Source: Arthrobacter endolithicus (GTDB taxonomy: Bacteria; Actinomycetota; Actinomycetes; Actinomycetales; Micrococcaceae). From it: a DNA stretch of 64,000 nucleotides. The DNA lies in the NCBI RefSeq assembly GCF_026627425.1, contig NZ_JAPNLH010000006.1, positions 124,001-188,000 of the forward strand, read 5' to 3'. Below the pieces are notes generated by a model that worked only from the letters and a program-made list of their open reading frames with translations, ran no database searches and had not been told where the DNA came from. Below, piece by piece: positions 56,290 through 64,000 of this stretch. Position 1 is the first letter of the stretch, and the number at the start of each line of letters is the position of its first letter. The position numbers and the translations under genes were made by a program.

Positions 56290-57480
56290 CTAGTTGAGGC
56301 GGAGGCGACGGCGATGGTCCACCCGGCCGCTGATCAGCGCGATCACGAGCCCGATGACGGCCAGGCCCGCACCGACCACGGCGGGCGCGACATATCCCCA
56401 GCCCCAAGAGATGACGAGCCCGCCGAGGAAAGCGCCGAGGGCGTTGGCTACGTTCAGCGCGGCGTGGTTCAGTGAGGAGGCCAGCGACGGCGCATCGGGG
56501 GAGACATCCAGCAACCGGGTCTGTAGCGCTGGGACGAGCATGGCCCCGGCCGCGCCGACAACGAAAATCATCACCAGGGCGCTCCACTGGACATGGATGG
56601 CCAGGCTGTAGAGCAGCAGCATCAGGGCGATGAAGGCCATGACGGCGTAAATGCTGCCCAACACCGATCTATCCGCGATCTTCCCGCCGATGACGTTTCC
56701 GGTGACCATGCCCAGCCCGTACAGGGCCACGACGACGGGCAGGAAATCGGCTTGGAATCCCGCGACGTCCGTCATCGTTGGGGCGATGTAGGTGTACACG
56801 GCAAAGAAACCGCCGAATCCGACGATGCCGATCAATAGTGCGAGCCAGACCTGCAGGCGTTTGAGCGCGCCGAGCTCGGTGCGGATGCTGGCGTCTTTTG
56901 CGGCCTTCTGCGCCGGGACAAACCGGACAATGCAGGCCAGCGTCAGCAGACCTATCAGGGCCACCAGCACAAACATCAGGCGCCAACCGAATTGCTGGCC
57001 GATCAGGGTTGCCAGCGGGACACCGACGACGTTGGCGATCGAGAGCCCGAGCATCACCATGGAGATGGCGTGACCGCGCTTGGTCGGCGCCACCAAGGAG
57101 GCCGCGATCACGGCCGCCACGCCGAAGTACGCTCCGTGCGGCAGGCCGGCCACGAACCGGCTGACCAATAGTGAGCCGAAGTCTGGCGCAAAAAAAGAGG
57201 ACAGGTTCCCCAAGGTGAAAAGCACCATCAATCCCAGCACCAGCTTCTTGCGCGGCAGACGGGCGCCGACGGCGGCCAGCACCGGAGCGCCGACCACCAC
57301 CCCGAGCGCGTAGCTGGAAATCAGATGCCCGGCATCGGGAATACTGACGTGCACACCGTCGGCGACGTTGGGCAGCAGACCCATCATCGCGAACTCCGTC
57401 GTGCCGATGCCGAATCCGCCGACGGCGAGGGAAAAGATGGCCAGCGTAACCTGGCGGGGGGACAGGGAGGTCGTCGTCAT
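56290..57480 (-). CDS. MFS transporter of the AraJ/arabinose-efflux type
   Basis: 396 residues, with about twelve helices. It opens LAIFSLAVGGFGIGTTEFAMMGLLP, which matches the AraJ/Cml efflux group, and has GARLPRKKLVLGLM after helix 2. It may export sugars or drugs. The ATG at 57480 is chosen; a longer frame to 57525 exists. The 169-base gap to the protease gene has no supported gene. Confidence 0.86.
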   Translation of the reverse strand: MTTTSLSPRQVTLAIFSLAVGGFGIGTTEFAMMGLLPNVADGVHVSIPDAGHLISSYALGVVVGAPVLAAVGARLPRKKLVLGLMVLFTLGNLSSFFAPDFGSLLVSRFVAGLPHGAYFGVAAVIAASLVAPTKRGHAISMVMLGLSIANVVGVPLATLIGQQFGWRLMFVLVALIGLLTLACIVRFVPAQKAAKDASIRTELGALKRLQVWLALLIGIVGFGGFFAVYTYIAPTMTDVAGFQADFLPVVVALYGLGMVTGNVIGGKIADRSVLGSIYAVMAFIALMLLLYSLAIHVQWSALVMIFVVGAAGAMLVPALQTRLLDVSPDAPSLASSLNHAALNVANALGAFLGGLVISWGWGYVAPAVVGAGLAVIGLVIALISGRVDHRRRLRLN

Positions 57481-57572
57481 TCGTCTCTCGGTAGCGTTTG
57501 GTTCAGAACAGCTGTTCATTGTCACGGACTGCGCTGTCCGGTTCCATCCTAAGTGGCCCTAAACTGGGGCCC

Positions 57573-58013
57573 GTGACAGTACTGAAGCAAATCGTCGGCG
57601 GGGCCATCGTGGATTCGCTGCAGAATCCCCGTAGGCTGCTTGCCGGCCGCCGCACCGCGCCCGTTGCCTACGCCGGAATGTGGGAATTTCCCGGCGGGAA
57701 AGTGGAACCGGGCGAAGCCCACGAGGCCGCGCTGCACCGTGAACTGCGCGAAGAGCTCGGCGTCGGGGTGCGGCTGGGGCCGGAACTGCCGGGTCCGACG
57801 GCGGCGGGCTGGCCGCTGAACGATCGGGCGGCTATGCGCGTCTGGCTTGCCGAACTGGTCCGCGGGACACCGGAACCGCTGCAGGACCATGATGAGCTGC
57901 GCTGGGTTGCACTCCACGGCGCTGCCGGGGAGCTGCTGGCCATGCCGTGGATACCGGCTGACCTGCCGATCGTGCACGCGCTGCTGTCCGCCGTCGGCCC
58001 GCAACAGGGCTGA
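57573..58013 (+). CDS. MutT-like Nudix hydrolase
   Basis: 146 residues, GTG start. The Nudix box is complete: GGKVEPGEAHEAALHRELRE followed by ELG. MWEFPGGK just before it and the length fit the 8-oxo-dGTP diphosphatase (MutT) group, which removes mutagenic oxidised nucleotides. Divergent from the MFS gene. Confidence 0.87.
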   Translation: MTVLKQIVGGAIVDSLQNPRRLLAGRRTAPVAYAGMWEFPGGKVEPGEAHEAALHRELREELGVGVRLGPELPGPTAAGWPLNDRAAMRVWLAELVRGTPEPLQDHDELRWVALHGAAGELLAMPWIPADLPIVHALLSAVGPQQG

Positions 58014-58080
58014 ATCCGGTTCTGTCCGTGGTGGCGGAAACTATGCCAGACTGGAGTTTCACCACATCCAGGAGGATCAG

Positions 58081-58302
58081 ATGACGACGTCCGATGACCC
58101 TAAGGGCACTGACCCGCAGCAGGGGCAGTCAACCGGAGCGAAGGCCGGCCCCAGCGAAGACATGAAAAAGAAGTTCCGTGAAGCCCTGGACCGCAAGAAT
58201 GGTCAGCACCATGCGACGGTCGAGGCGTCCACCGGCGCCAAGATCAACCATGAGCATGGCTCCGCCTCGCAGAAGCGGGAATTCCGGCGCAAGAGCGGGT
58301 AG
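58081..58302 (+). CDS. DUF5302 protein
   Basis: 73 residues, polar and basic. SEDMKKKFREALDRKNGQHH and the end SQKREFRRKSG match this small actinobacterial family of unknown function. CCAGGAGG lies just before the ATG. It follows the Nudix gene by 67 bases. Confidence 0.82.
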   Translation: MTTSDDPKGTDPQQGQSTGAKAGPSEDMKKKFREALDRKNGQHHATVEASTGAKINHEHGSASQKREFRRKSG

Positions 58303-58340
58303 GCAGCCGGCCTTCAGCTCCAGCAAGCAGACGACTGACT

Positions 58341-58388
58341 CATCCGCCTCATAGCGCCGACCTGGCGCGATGAGGCGGATGATTTTTT
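58341..58388 (+). terminator. strong rho-independent terminator
   Basis: Arms CATCCGCCTCAT (58341-58352) and ATGAGGCGGATG (58370-58381) enclose an inner GCGCC/GGCGC stem, and a run of six T's (58383-58388) follows. It ends the DUF5302 transcript and lies just before the convergent phosphoketolase gene. Confidence 0.92.
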
Positions 58389-58458
58389 AGGGACGTCCCC
58401 AACCAGGTTGCCGTCTGCCTCGCGGCGGCTGCCGGCGCGGTCTGCTGAGGCACTCGCG

Positions 58459-60894
58459 TCACGGCCGGGGCGGGGTCCAGACCCAGTCCCGGATCTCCGG
58501 CAGGTCTTCCAGATACTGGTGAATGTACGCCTCATGCCGGGTCAGCATCTGCTGGCAGTGTTCTACGAGGGTCTGCGCGCCGTCGAAATGTCCCCGCACG
58601 CGCCGCAGGGCTTCCATCGCCAGATGAAAGCGGCTCATCTTGTTCAGCACGACCATATCGAACGGTGTCGTAGTGGTGCCCTGCTCGCTGTAGCCGCGGA
58701 CATGGAAACGCTCCGGCATACTGCGCCCGTGCAGCAGCTGGTGGAACGCGCGGGCATAGCCATGCCATCCGACCACCACATCCACATCGGCAGTGAAGAG
58801 CTTATTGAATTCGGCGTCCGAGAGTCCATGCGGGTGGGCGTCCCGTGGCGGAAGCACCAGCAGGTCCATGACGTTGACGACGCGCACTCGCAGATCCGGC
58901 ACATAGCGTTGAAGCAGCCAGGAGGCCGCCAGAATTTCCTCCGTCGGAACGTCGCCGATGCAGGCCAGCACAATGTCGGGCCGGGTCTCCGGCGCATCCT
59001 CGGCAGCGGTGCTGACGTCCGGATGGAGCTCCTGCAGTTCGTTCCCGGCCCAGTTCCAGATGGACGCTCCGGCTGCGGCATGCCGCCGGGCCTGCTCAAG
59101 CGTCAGATACTGCGGATGAGCCTGCTTGTCCACGACCAGCAGGTTGACGTAGTTCCGGCTCTGCAGCACGTGTTCGGCCGCGGCCAGCAGGGTGTTAGAG
59201 TCCGGCGGCAGGTACAGTCGCACCACAGAACCGGAGAGCGAGAGAACCGTGTCGATCAGCCCGGGCCCTTGATGGCTGAAACCGTTGTGGTCATTGCGCC
59301 AGCAGGTGGAGGTGAGCAAAATGTTCAGGCTCGGGACGGGTTTGCGCCATGCCAGCCCGCGCGCGTGCTGCAGCCACTTGACATGCTGAATGGTCATTGA
59401 AGCGCTCACCATGGCAAAGGCCTCATAGGTGGCGAACAGCCCGTGCCGCCCGGTGAGGAGGTAGCCTTCCAGCCAGCCTTGGCACAGATGCTCCGACAGG
59501 ACCTCCATCACCTGGCCGCCGGCGGAGATGTGCTCGCCGCCGTCGTCGGCTTGTTCGAGCAAACAGCGGTCCGTTACCTCGAAGACGGCACCGAGGCGGT
59601 TGCTGTTTGTCTCATCGGGACAGAACAAACGGAAGCGCGCATCGGCCTGCGTATCGGTGTAGATATCGCGCAGCATTTCACCCAGCGGGCGGGTCGTCTC
59701 GTGTTTCGTGGAGCCCGGCACCCCGACCGTGAGTTCGTAGTTCTCCAGCGCCCGCAGCGGCAGGCTCTGCTGATCCGCACCCCCATTGGCAAACGGCGTG
59801 GCACCCATTCGCAGTTCGCCCGCCGGCGCCAGCGCGGCCAGCTCCGGCAGCAGCCGGCCGGACTCATCAAAGAGCGTTTCCGGCCGGTAGGAGCGCAACC
59901 AGTCCTGAAGCTGCCGCAAATGGTCGGGGTTTTCCCGCACCCCGGACAGCGGCACCTGGTGCGAACGGAAGGTTCCCTCCATCTTGATACCGTCCACTAC
60001 CGCAGGACCGGTCCAGCCCTTGGGCGTGCGCAGGATGATGGCCGGCCAGCGCGCCGGACCCGTGACCGCGTTCTCCCGCGCGTCCTGCTGGATGTTTACG
60101 ATCCGCCGATGTGCCTCGTCCATGGCTGCCGCGAGGGCCGGATGGACCTTGGCAGGGTCGTCGCCGGAAACCACGACAGGATCCCAGCCGTAGGCGGCTA
60201 AGAGGGCGGTGACCTGCGCGTCGGACTGGCGGCCCAACACCGTGGGACCAGAGATCTTATTGCCGTTCAGGTGCAGAATCGGCAGCACCGCACCGTCCCG
60301 GGCGGGGTTCAGGAAGGCGGGGGCCTTCCACGAAGCGGCCAGCGGCCCGGTTTCGGCCTCGCCGTCGCCGATCACGCAGGCCACGATCAGTTCCGGGTTG
60401 TCCATCGCAGCACCGGTGGCGTGGGCCAGAGCGTAGCCGAGCTCGCCGCCCTCGTGGATGGAACCGGGCGTCGGAGGACCCACGTGGCTGGGAATACCGC
60501 CGGGGGTGGAGAACTGGCGGATCAGCCGGCGCAGCCCGGCACCGTCCTCGGTGACCTCGGGATAAATCTCGGAGTACGTCCCTTCCAGATACACGTTGGC
60601 CACCACCGCCGGGCCGCCGTGTCCCGGGCCTGACACGAAAAGGACCTTGGCCCCGGTCTGGCGAATGAGCCGGTTCAGGTGGACGTAGAGCAGGGACTGC
60701 CCCGGGCTGGTGCCCCAGTGACCTAGAAGCCGCGGCTTAATGTGTTCCACCAACAGCGGTTCGCGCAGCAGTGCATTTTCCTGCAGGTAAATCTGCGCCA
60801 CTGTGAGGTAATTCGCTGCGCTCCAGTAACGGTTCATCAGGTCGAACTCAGTGGATGAGCTGGTGGATGGGGAGTCTGGGAAACTGGAATTCAA
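58459..60894 (-). CDS. xfp: phosphoketolase (xylulose-5-phosphate/fructose-6-phosphate)
   Basis: 811 residues, TTG start; ATG 60837 is an alternative. This thiamine-diphosphate enzyme splits xylulose-5-P (and maybe fructose-6-P) into acetyl-phosphate and a sugar phosphate. Motifs: LLGHWGTSPGQSLLYVHLNR, VSGPGHGGPAV, GEGEAETGPLA-type VIGDGEAETGPLAASW, LHLNGNKISGPTVLGR, and SRFHLAMEAL near the end. Full length for the family. It is followed (in gene order preceded) by ackA and pta, which use acetyl-phosphate. Confidence 0.95.
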   Translation of the reverse strand: MNSSFPDSPSTSSSTEFDLMNRYWSAANYLTVAQIYLQENALLREPLLVEHIKPRLLGHWGTSPGQSLLYVHLNRLIRQTGAKVLFVSGPGHGGPAVVANVYLEGTYSEIYPEVTEDGAGLRRLIRQFSTPGGIPSHVGPPTPGSIHEGGELGYALAHATGAAMDNPELIVACVIGDGEAETGPLAASWKAPAFLNPARDGAVLPILHLNGNKISGPTVLGRQSDAQVTALLAAYGWDPVVVSGDDPAKVHPALAAAMDEAHRRIVNIQQDARENAVTGPARWPAIILRTPKGWTGPAVVDGIKMEGTFRSHQVPLSGVRENPDHLRQLQDWLRSYRPETLFDESGRLLPELAALAPAGELRMGATPFANGGADQQSLPLRALENYELTVGVPGSTKHETTRPLGEMLRDIYTDTQADARFRLFCPDETNSNRLGAVFEVTDRCLLEQADDGGEHISAGGQVMEVLSEHLCQGWLEGYLLTGRHGLFATYEAFAMVSASMTIQHVKWLQHARGLAWRKPVPSLNILLTSTCWRNDHNGFSHQGPGLIDTVLSLSGSVVRLYLPPDSNTLLAAAEHVLQSRNYVNLLVVDKQAHPQYLTLEQARRHAAAGASIWNWAGNELQELHPDVSTAAEDAPETRPDIVLACIGDVPTEEILAASWLLQRYVPDLRVRVVNVMDLLVLPPRDAHPHGLSDAEFNKLFTADVDVVVGWHGYARAFHQLLHGRSMPERFHVRGYSEQGTTTTPFDMVVLNKMSRFHLAMEALRRVRGHFDGAQTLVEHCQQMLTRHEAYIHQYLEDLPEIRDWVWTPPRP

Positions 60895-61072
60895 GGCCGC
60901 CTGCTTACTGTTTGGCCGACGATTATGGTCGCTGGACGCGACAAGCCGGTGTCGGATAGTGGCTGCGGTCCCAGCGTGTCACAGGTCCGCGGTGATTGTT
61001 AGAGCCGGCGACCCGCTGGTGCTGGCACCCAACCGCAATCAGCGACCGCACCAAGAATGACGGTTCACCCGG

Positions 61073-61106
61073 GACCGACGATTCAGCCGGACCGACGATT
61101 CAGCCG
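61073..61106. repeat. 17-bp tandem repeat at the 3' end of ackA
   Basis: GACCGACGATTCAGCCG occurs at 61073-61089 and again at 61090-61106, the second copy including the ackA stop codon. The 60895-61099 gap to phosphoketolase shows nothing else. Confidence 0.8.
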
Positions 61107-62278
61107 AGACCGACGACGGCGGCTGTTGCCTCCGCGATGGCCCGCTCCTCATCGGTGGGCACCACCAGCACCGCGATAGCGGAATCAGGTGTGCTGATAA
61201 CCCGGGCGTTTTTGCCGTGCACGCGGTTGGCGGCCTCGTCGAGGCTGATTCCCAGGGCCGTCAACCGGTCCGCTACCAGGGCGCGGAATTGCCAGGAATT
61301 TTCCCCGATACCGGCGGTGAAGACAAGAGCTTGAGCCCCGCCGACCGCCACGTGGTAGCCGCCGATGTATTTGGCCAGCCGGTAGGAGGCAATCCGCAAT
61401 GCAGTCTGCGCTGCCTCCGCACCGCCGTCGGCCGCCTCGACCACCGAGCGCATATCGTTATTTCCGGCCAGACCAGTGAGGCCGGATTTCCTGTTCAGCA
61501 ACTCATCGAGCGCGTCGGCGTCCAGGCCCTGGCGCTGCAGGAAGATCAGGATGGACGGATCGATGTCTCCGCTCCGGGTGCCCATTACCAGCCCTTCCAA
61601 CGGAGTGAAGCCCATCGAGGTGTCGATGCTCTTCCCACCCCGCAAAGCAGTGACGGAGGCGCCGTTGCCCAAATGCGCAATAACGGCGTTGAAATGCTCC
61701 GGCCGGATGTCCAGCAGTTGGGCTGCCCGGACCGAGACGTAGCTTAGCGACGTGCCGTGGAAACCGTACCGGCGGATGCCAAAGTGGCGGTAGAGCTCAT
61801 CCGGGACTGCGTACCGCCAGGCGTGCTCCGGGAGCGTGCGGTGGAAGGCGGTGTCAAAGACGGCTACTTGGGGAAGCTTGGGCCACTTTGCGGCAATCGC
61901 GCGGATGCCGAGGACATTCGCCGGATTGTGCAGTGGCGCCAACGGATTCAGCCGTTCAATGGCGCGGGTGATCTCGTTGTTGATCAGCACCGGTTCGCTG
62001 AAACGCTCCCCGCCGTGCACCACCCGATGTCCGACGGCATCGAGCTGACGGTCCCTGAGCACGCGCGAAACGGCCGCGTCGATCCGGTCCAGCGCCTCGG
62101 CGTGGTCCGCCACGGCGTCCGGCCCGGGATCCGAGCTGCCGATCCGGTCGATCAGGCCCTCCATCACGATGCCGCCGCTGCCGCCGTCGTCCCTGCTGCT
62201 GCCGCCGTCCCTGCCAGCGATATCACGGACCTGGTACTTGATCGAGGAAGAGCCGGAATTGAGTACCAGAATGAGCAT
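61100..62278 (-). CDS. ackA: acetate kinase
   Basis: 392 residues. AckA interconverts acetyl-phosphate + ADP and acetate + ATP. Motifs: LVLNSGSSSIKYQV, GHRVVHGGERFSEP, AVFDTAFHRTLP, RRYGFHGTSLSYV, and HLGNGASVTALRGGKSIDTS. Residues about 22-36 (GRDGGSSRDDGGSGG) are an extra loop absent in most members, encoded by a CCG/CTG-like repetitive tract. ATG 62278 starts one base after the pta stop; the longer frame to 62401 overlaps pta and is rejected. Confidence 0.95.
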   Translation of the reverse strand: MLILVLNSGSSSIKYQVRDIAGRDGGSSRDDGGSGGIVMEGLIDRIGSSDPGPDAVADHAEALDRIDAAVSRVLRDRQLDAVGHRVVHGGERFSEPVLINNEITRAIERLNPLAPLHNPANVLGIRAIAAKWPKLPQVAVFDTAFHRTLPEHAWRYAVPDELYRHFGIRRYGFHGTSLSYVSVRAAQLLDIRPEHFNAVIAHLGNGASVTALRGGKSIDTSMGFTPLEGLVMGTRSGDIDPSILIFLQRQGLDADALDELLNRKSGLTGLAGNNDMRSVVEAADGGAEAAQTALRIASYRLAKYIGGYHVAVGGAQALVFTAGIGENSWQFRALVADRLTALGISLDEAANRVHGKNARVISTPDSAIAVLVVPTDEERAIAEATAAVVGLG

Positions 62279-62279
62279 G

Positions 62280-64000
62280 TCAGAGTGCCTTCTTGTCGAT
62301 GGAGGAGACCTCGTTGTGCGCCGGGACGGTGTGCGCCTGGACGACGGTGATCGCCACCGTATTGACGATGTCCTCCACCGTGCAGCCGCGCGAGAGATCA
62401 TTGACGGGCTTGCGCAGTCCCTGCAGGATGGGGCCGACGGCGACAGCTCCGGATGACTGCTGCACCGCCTTATAGGTGTTGTTGCCGGTGTTCAGATCGG
62501 GGAAAATGAACACCGTCGCCTGTCCGGCTACTGCTGAACCCGGCATTTTGGAGGCCGCGATGGACACATTGACGGCAGCGTCATATTGGATGGGCCCTTC
62601 GACGGGAAGATCCGGGCGGAGCGCGCGGACCAGGGCCGTGGCGCGGCGGACGCTTTCGACGGCGCCGCCGGAGCCGGATTCGCCGGTCGAGTAGGAGAGC
62701 ATTGCGATGCGTGGCTGCACGCCGAACTGCGCCGCAGTCTCGGCGGAGGCAACGGCAATATCGGCCAGTTGCTCCTCATCCGGGACCGGATTGACCGCGC
62801 AGTCGCCATAGACCAGCACCCTGTCGGCGAGCAGCATCAGGAAGACTGAGGAGACTATCCGCACTCCGTCCCGGGTCTTCACGAATTCCAGTGCCGGTCG
62901 AATGGTATTGGCCGTGGTGTGCGCCGCGCCGGAAACCATTCCGTCCGCCTTGCCGAGCTGAACCATCATGGTGCCAAAGTAAGAGCCGTCAAGCATCACT
63001 TCGCGGGCCGCGGCCAGGTCGATGTTCTTGTGCGCCCGCAGCCTTGCGTATTCAACCGCGAATTCCTCCCGCAGCGGACTCTGGGCGGGATCCACGATGG
63101 ACAGGCCGGCCAGGTCGACACCGGTGGCCGCGGCCAATTCGCGGATCTGTGCAACGGGTCCCAGCAGCGTCAGGTCACAGACGTCGCGCCGGCGCAGAAT
63201 CTCGGCCGCCTGCAGGACGCGCACGTCAGTTCCTTCCGGCAGCACAATGCGCCGACGCTGCAGGCGCGCGCGTTCGATCAGCTCGTGCAGGAAGCGCAGC
63301 GGGGTCATCCGTTCGGGCCGGGGAAGAGTGAGCCGCTCCAGCAATTCGGACTCGTCCACGGCTTTGACCCAGGCGCCCAAGGCCGCGGCGGCCTTCCGGC
63401 GCTCTCCGGTGGCAATTTCACCCCGGACCTCGCTGACCCGCTTAGCGCTCTGGTAGGTGTCTTCCGGCACCGTGAAAACGGGAAACGGCGCATGCTCCAG
63501 CAGCGGCCTGATGTGTTCGTCCGGTGCCAGACCGCCGGTGAGGACAAGTGCCGAGGGAACGGGCAGCCTGGGCGAAAGCGCGGATGCCAGGGTGGCCACA
63601 ATTACATCGGCACGGTCGCCGGGAGTGATGACCAATTCGCCGTCGAGCAGTACATGCAGGAAATTGCCGACGCTCATCGCGGCAACCTTAATGCCAGTCA
63701 CATCTCGTTCCAGGTTCGCAGTACCGGCGATTCTGGTCCCGTTCAGAGCAGCGACGACGGCGGCCACGGTAGGGCGGGAGAGCTCCTCCAGCTCCGGAAT
63801 CACATACACCGGGCGGTGTGACTTTCCGGGACGTACCGCGGCGAGAATATCCGCAACGTCGGCACCGTCAGCGCGGTTAACGATCATTGCCAGCAGCGAA
63901 CAGCCCGCGGCGTCCAACTCGCGGCGGGCCACATCGACGGCGTCGGCTGCCTGCGCCGCGGTCAGGTCGCGTGCGCTCACCACCGCTACGACGAGGGCTC
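62280..64000 (-). CDS. pta: phosphate acetyltransferase, cut by the window end
   Basis: At least 573 residues are visible and the frame stays open through 64000, so the N-terminus lies beyond the window; the family is usually ~700 residues. A DRTGG-like middle domain leads to the catalytic domain (LPEGTDVRVLQAAEIL, GMVSGAAHTTANTIRPALEF, MLSYSTGESGSG, GPIQYDAAV, FIFPDLNTGNNTYKAVQ). It exchanges acetyl-CoA + phosphate with acetyl-phosphate + CoA. pta-ackA is a tight operon, and phosphoketolase may be on the same transcript. Confidence 0.94.
   Translation of the reverse strand, partial: ALVVAVVSARDLTAAQAADAVDVARRELDAAGCSLLAMIVNRADGADVADILAAVRPGKSHRPVYVIPELEELSRPTVAAVVAALNGTRIAGTANLERDVTGIKVAAMSVGNFLHVLLDGELVITPGDRADVIVATLASALSPRLPVPSALVLTGGLAPDEHIRPLLEHAPFPVFTVPEDTYQSAKRVSEVRGEIATGERRKAAAALGAWVKAVDESELLERLTLPRPERMTPLRFLHELIERARLQRRRIVLPEGTDVRVLQAAEILRRRDVCDLTLLGPVAQIRELAAATGVDLAGLSIVDPAQSPLREEFAVEYARLRAHKNIDLAAAREVMLDGSYFGTMMVQLGKADGMVSGAAHTTANTIRPALEFVKTRDGVRIVSSVFLMLLADRVLVYGDCAVNPVPDEEQLADIAVASAETAAQFGVQPRIAMLSYSTGESGSGGAVESVRRATALVRALRPDLPVEGPIQYDAAVNVSIAASKMPGSAVAGQATVFIFPDLNTGNNTYKAVQQSSGAVAVGPILQGLRKPVNDLSRGCTVEDIVNTVAITVVQAHTVPAHNEVSSIDKKAL

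Noticed and set aside
1-64000. CRISPR arrays, insertion sequences, prophage or integrase genes
   Set aside because: No spaced repeat arrays, transposase or integrase motifs or tRNA-linked attachment sites were seen.

Overview
The window is about 64 kb of high-GC chromosome from an actinobacterium, most likely a member of the Micrococcaceae close to Arthrobacter. Supports for this are the base composition, the run recA-recX-(coiled-coil transglycosylase)-miaB-miaA-dapF-hflX-dinG/lexA-LysM, a DUF3046 gene just upstream of recA, a ClgR-type regulator beside cinA and pgsA, PriA-type HisA, and infC-rpmI-rplT-trmH. Nearly all of it is ordinary single-copy chromosome. I saw no rRNA, tRNA, insertion sequence, prophage or CRISPR array.

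Layout. 1-16.5 kb is a molybdenum island: an antiporter with a zinc-finger tail, moaD and moaA, a glycosyltransferase, two divergent membrane-anchored molybdopterin oxidoreductases (one broken by a frameshift), modCBA with a HTH-TOBE regulator at the head of the operon, and moeA-moaC-mog-moaE in overlapping order. 16.5-21 kb carries lysine genes (dapB, dapA) and RNase J. 21-31 kb holds a secreted glycosidase-like protein, ftsK, pgsA, cinA, a ClgR-like regulator, a fused pterin dehydratase/VOC protein, a MarR regulator, DUF3046, recA and recX. 31-43.6 kb holds a secreted lytic-transglycosylase-like protein, miaB, miaA, dapF, hflX, a DinG-type helicase and the divergent pair lexA / LysM protein. 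43.6-48 kb is a histidine cluster (hisC, hisB, hisH, priA) with sseB. 48-53.5 kb is MFS, DUF1844, infC, rpmI, rplT and a SpoU methyltransferase. 53.5-58.3 kb is a mixed set (GlsB-like, cation efflux, trypsin-like lipoprotein, MFS, MutT-like Nudix, DUF5302). 58.4-64 kb is an acetyl-phosphate cluster on the minus strand: pta (cut by the window end), ackA and phosphoketolase.

How parts work together. ModABC would import molybdate, MoaA/MoaC/MoaD/MoaE/Mog/MoeA would make the cofactor, and the two oxidoreductases are candidate users. Candidate LexA boxes lie before recA and in the lexA-LysM gap, so the window contains the core of the SOS response with a likely SOS-induced division inhibitor. Phosphoketolase, acetate kinase and phosphotransacetylase form a route from xylulose-5-phosphate to acetyl-phosphate, ATP/acetate or acetyl-CoA.

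Most notable observations: hisB has no usable ATG and seems to start at AUC, six bases after a clean ribosome site; infC starts at AUU with a structured leader, and its protein carries a tail of more than 200 residues; the molybdopterin oxidoreductase gene at 5.6-6.8 kb is split by a one-base loss in a C run; and MoaC, MoeA, MoaE and AckA carry repeat-like or low-complexity insertions. No wholly new multi-gene system is proven. The paired molybdoenzymes with a small partner membrane protein are the best candidate for one.
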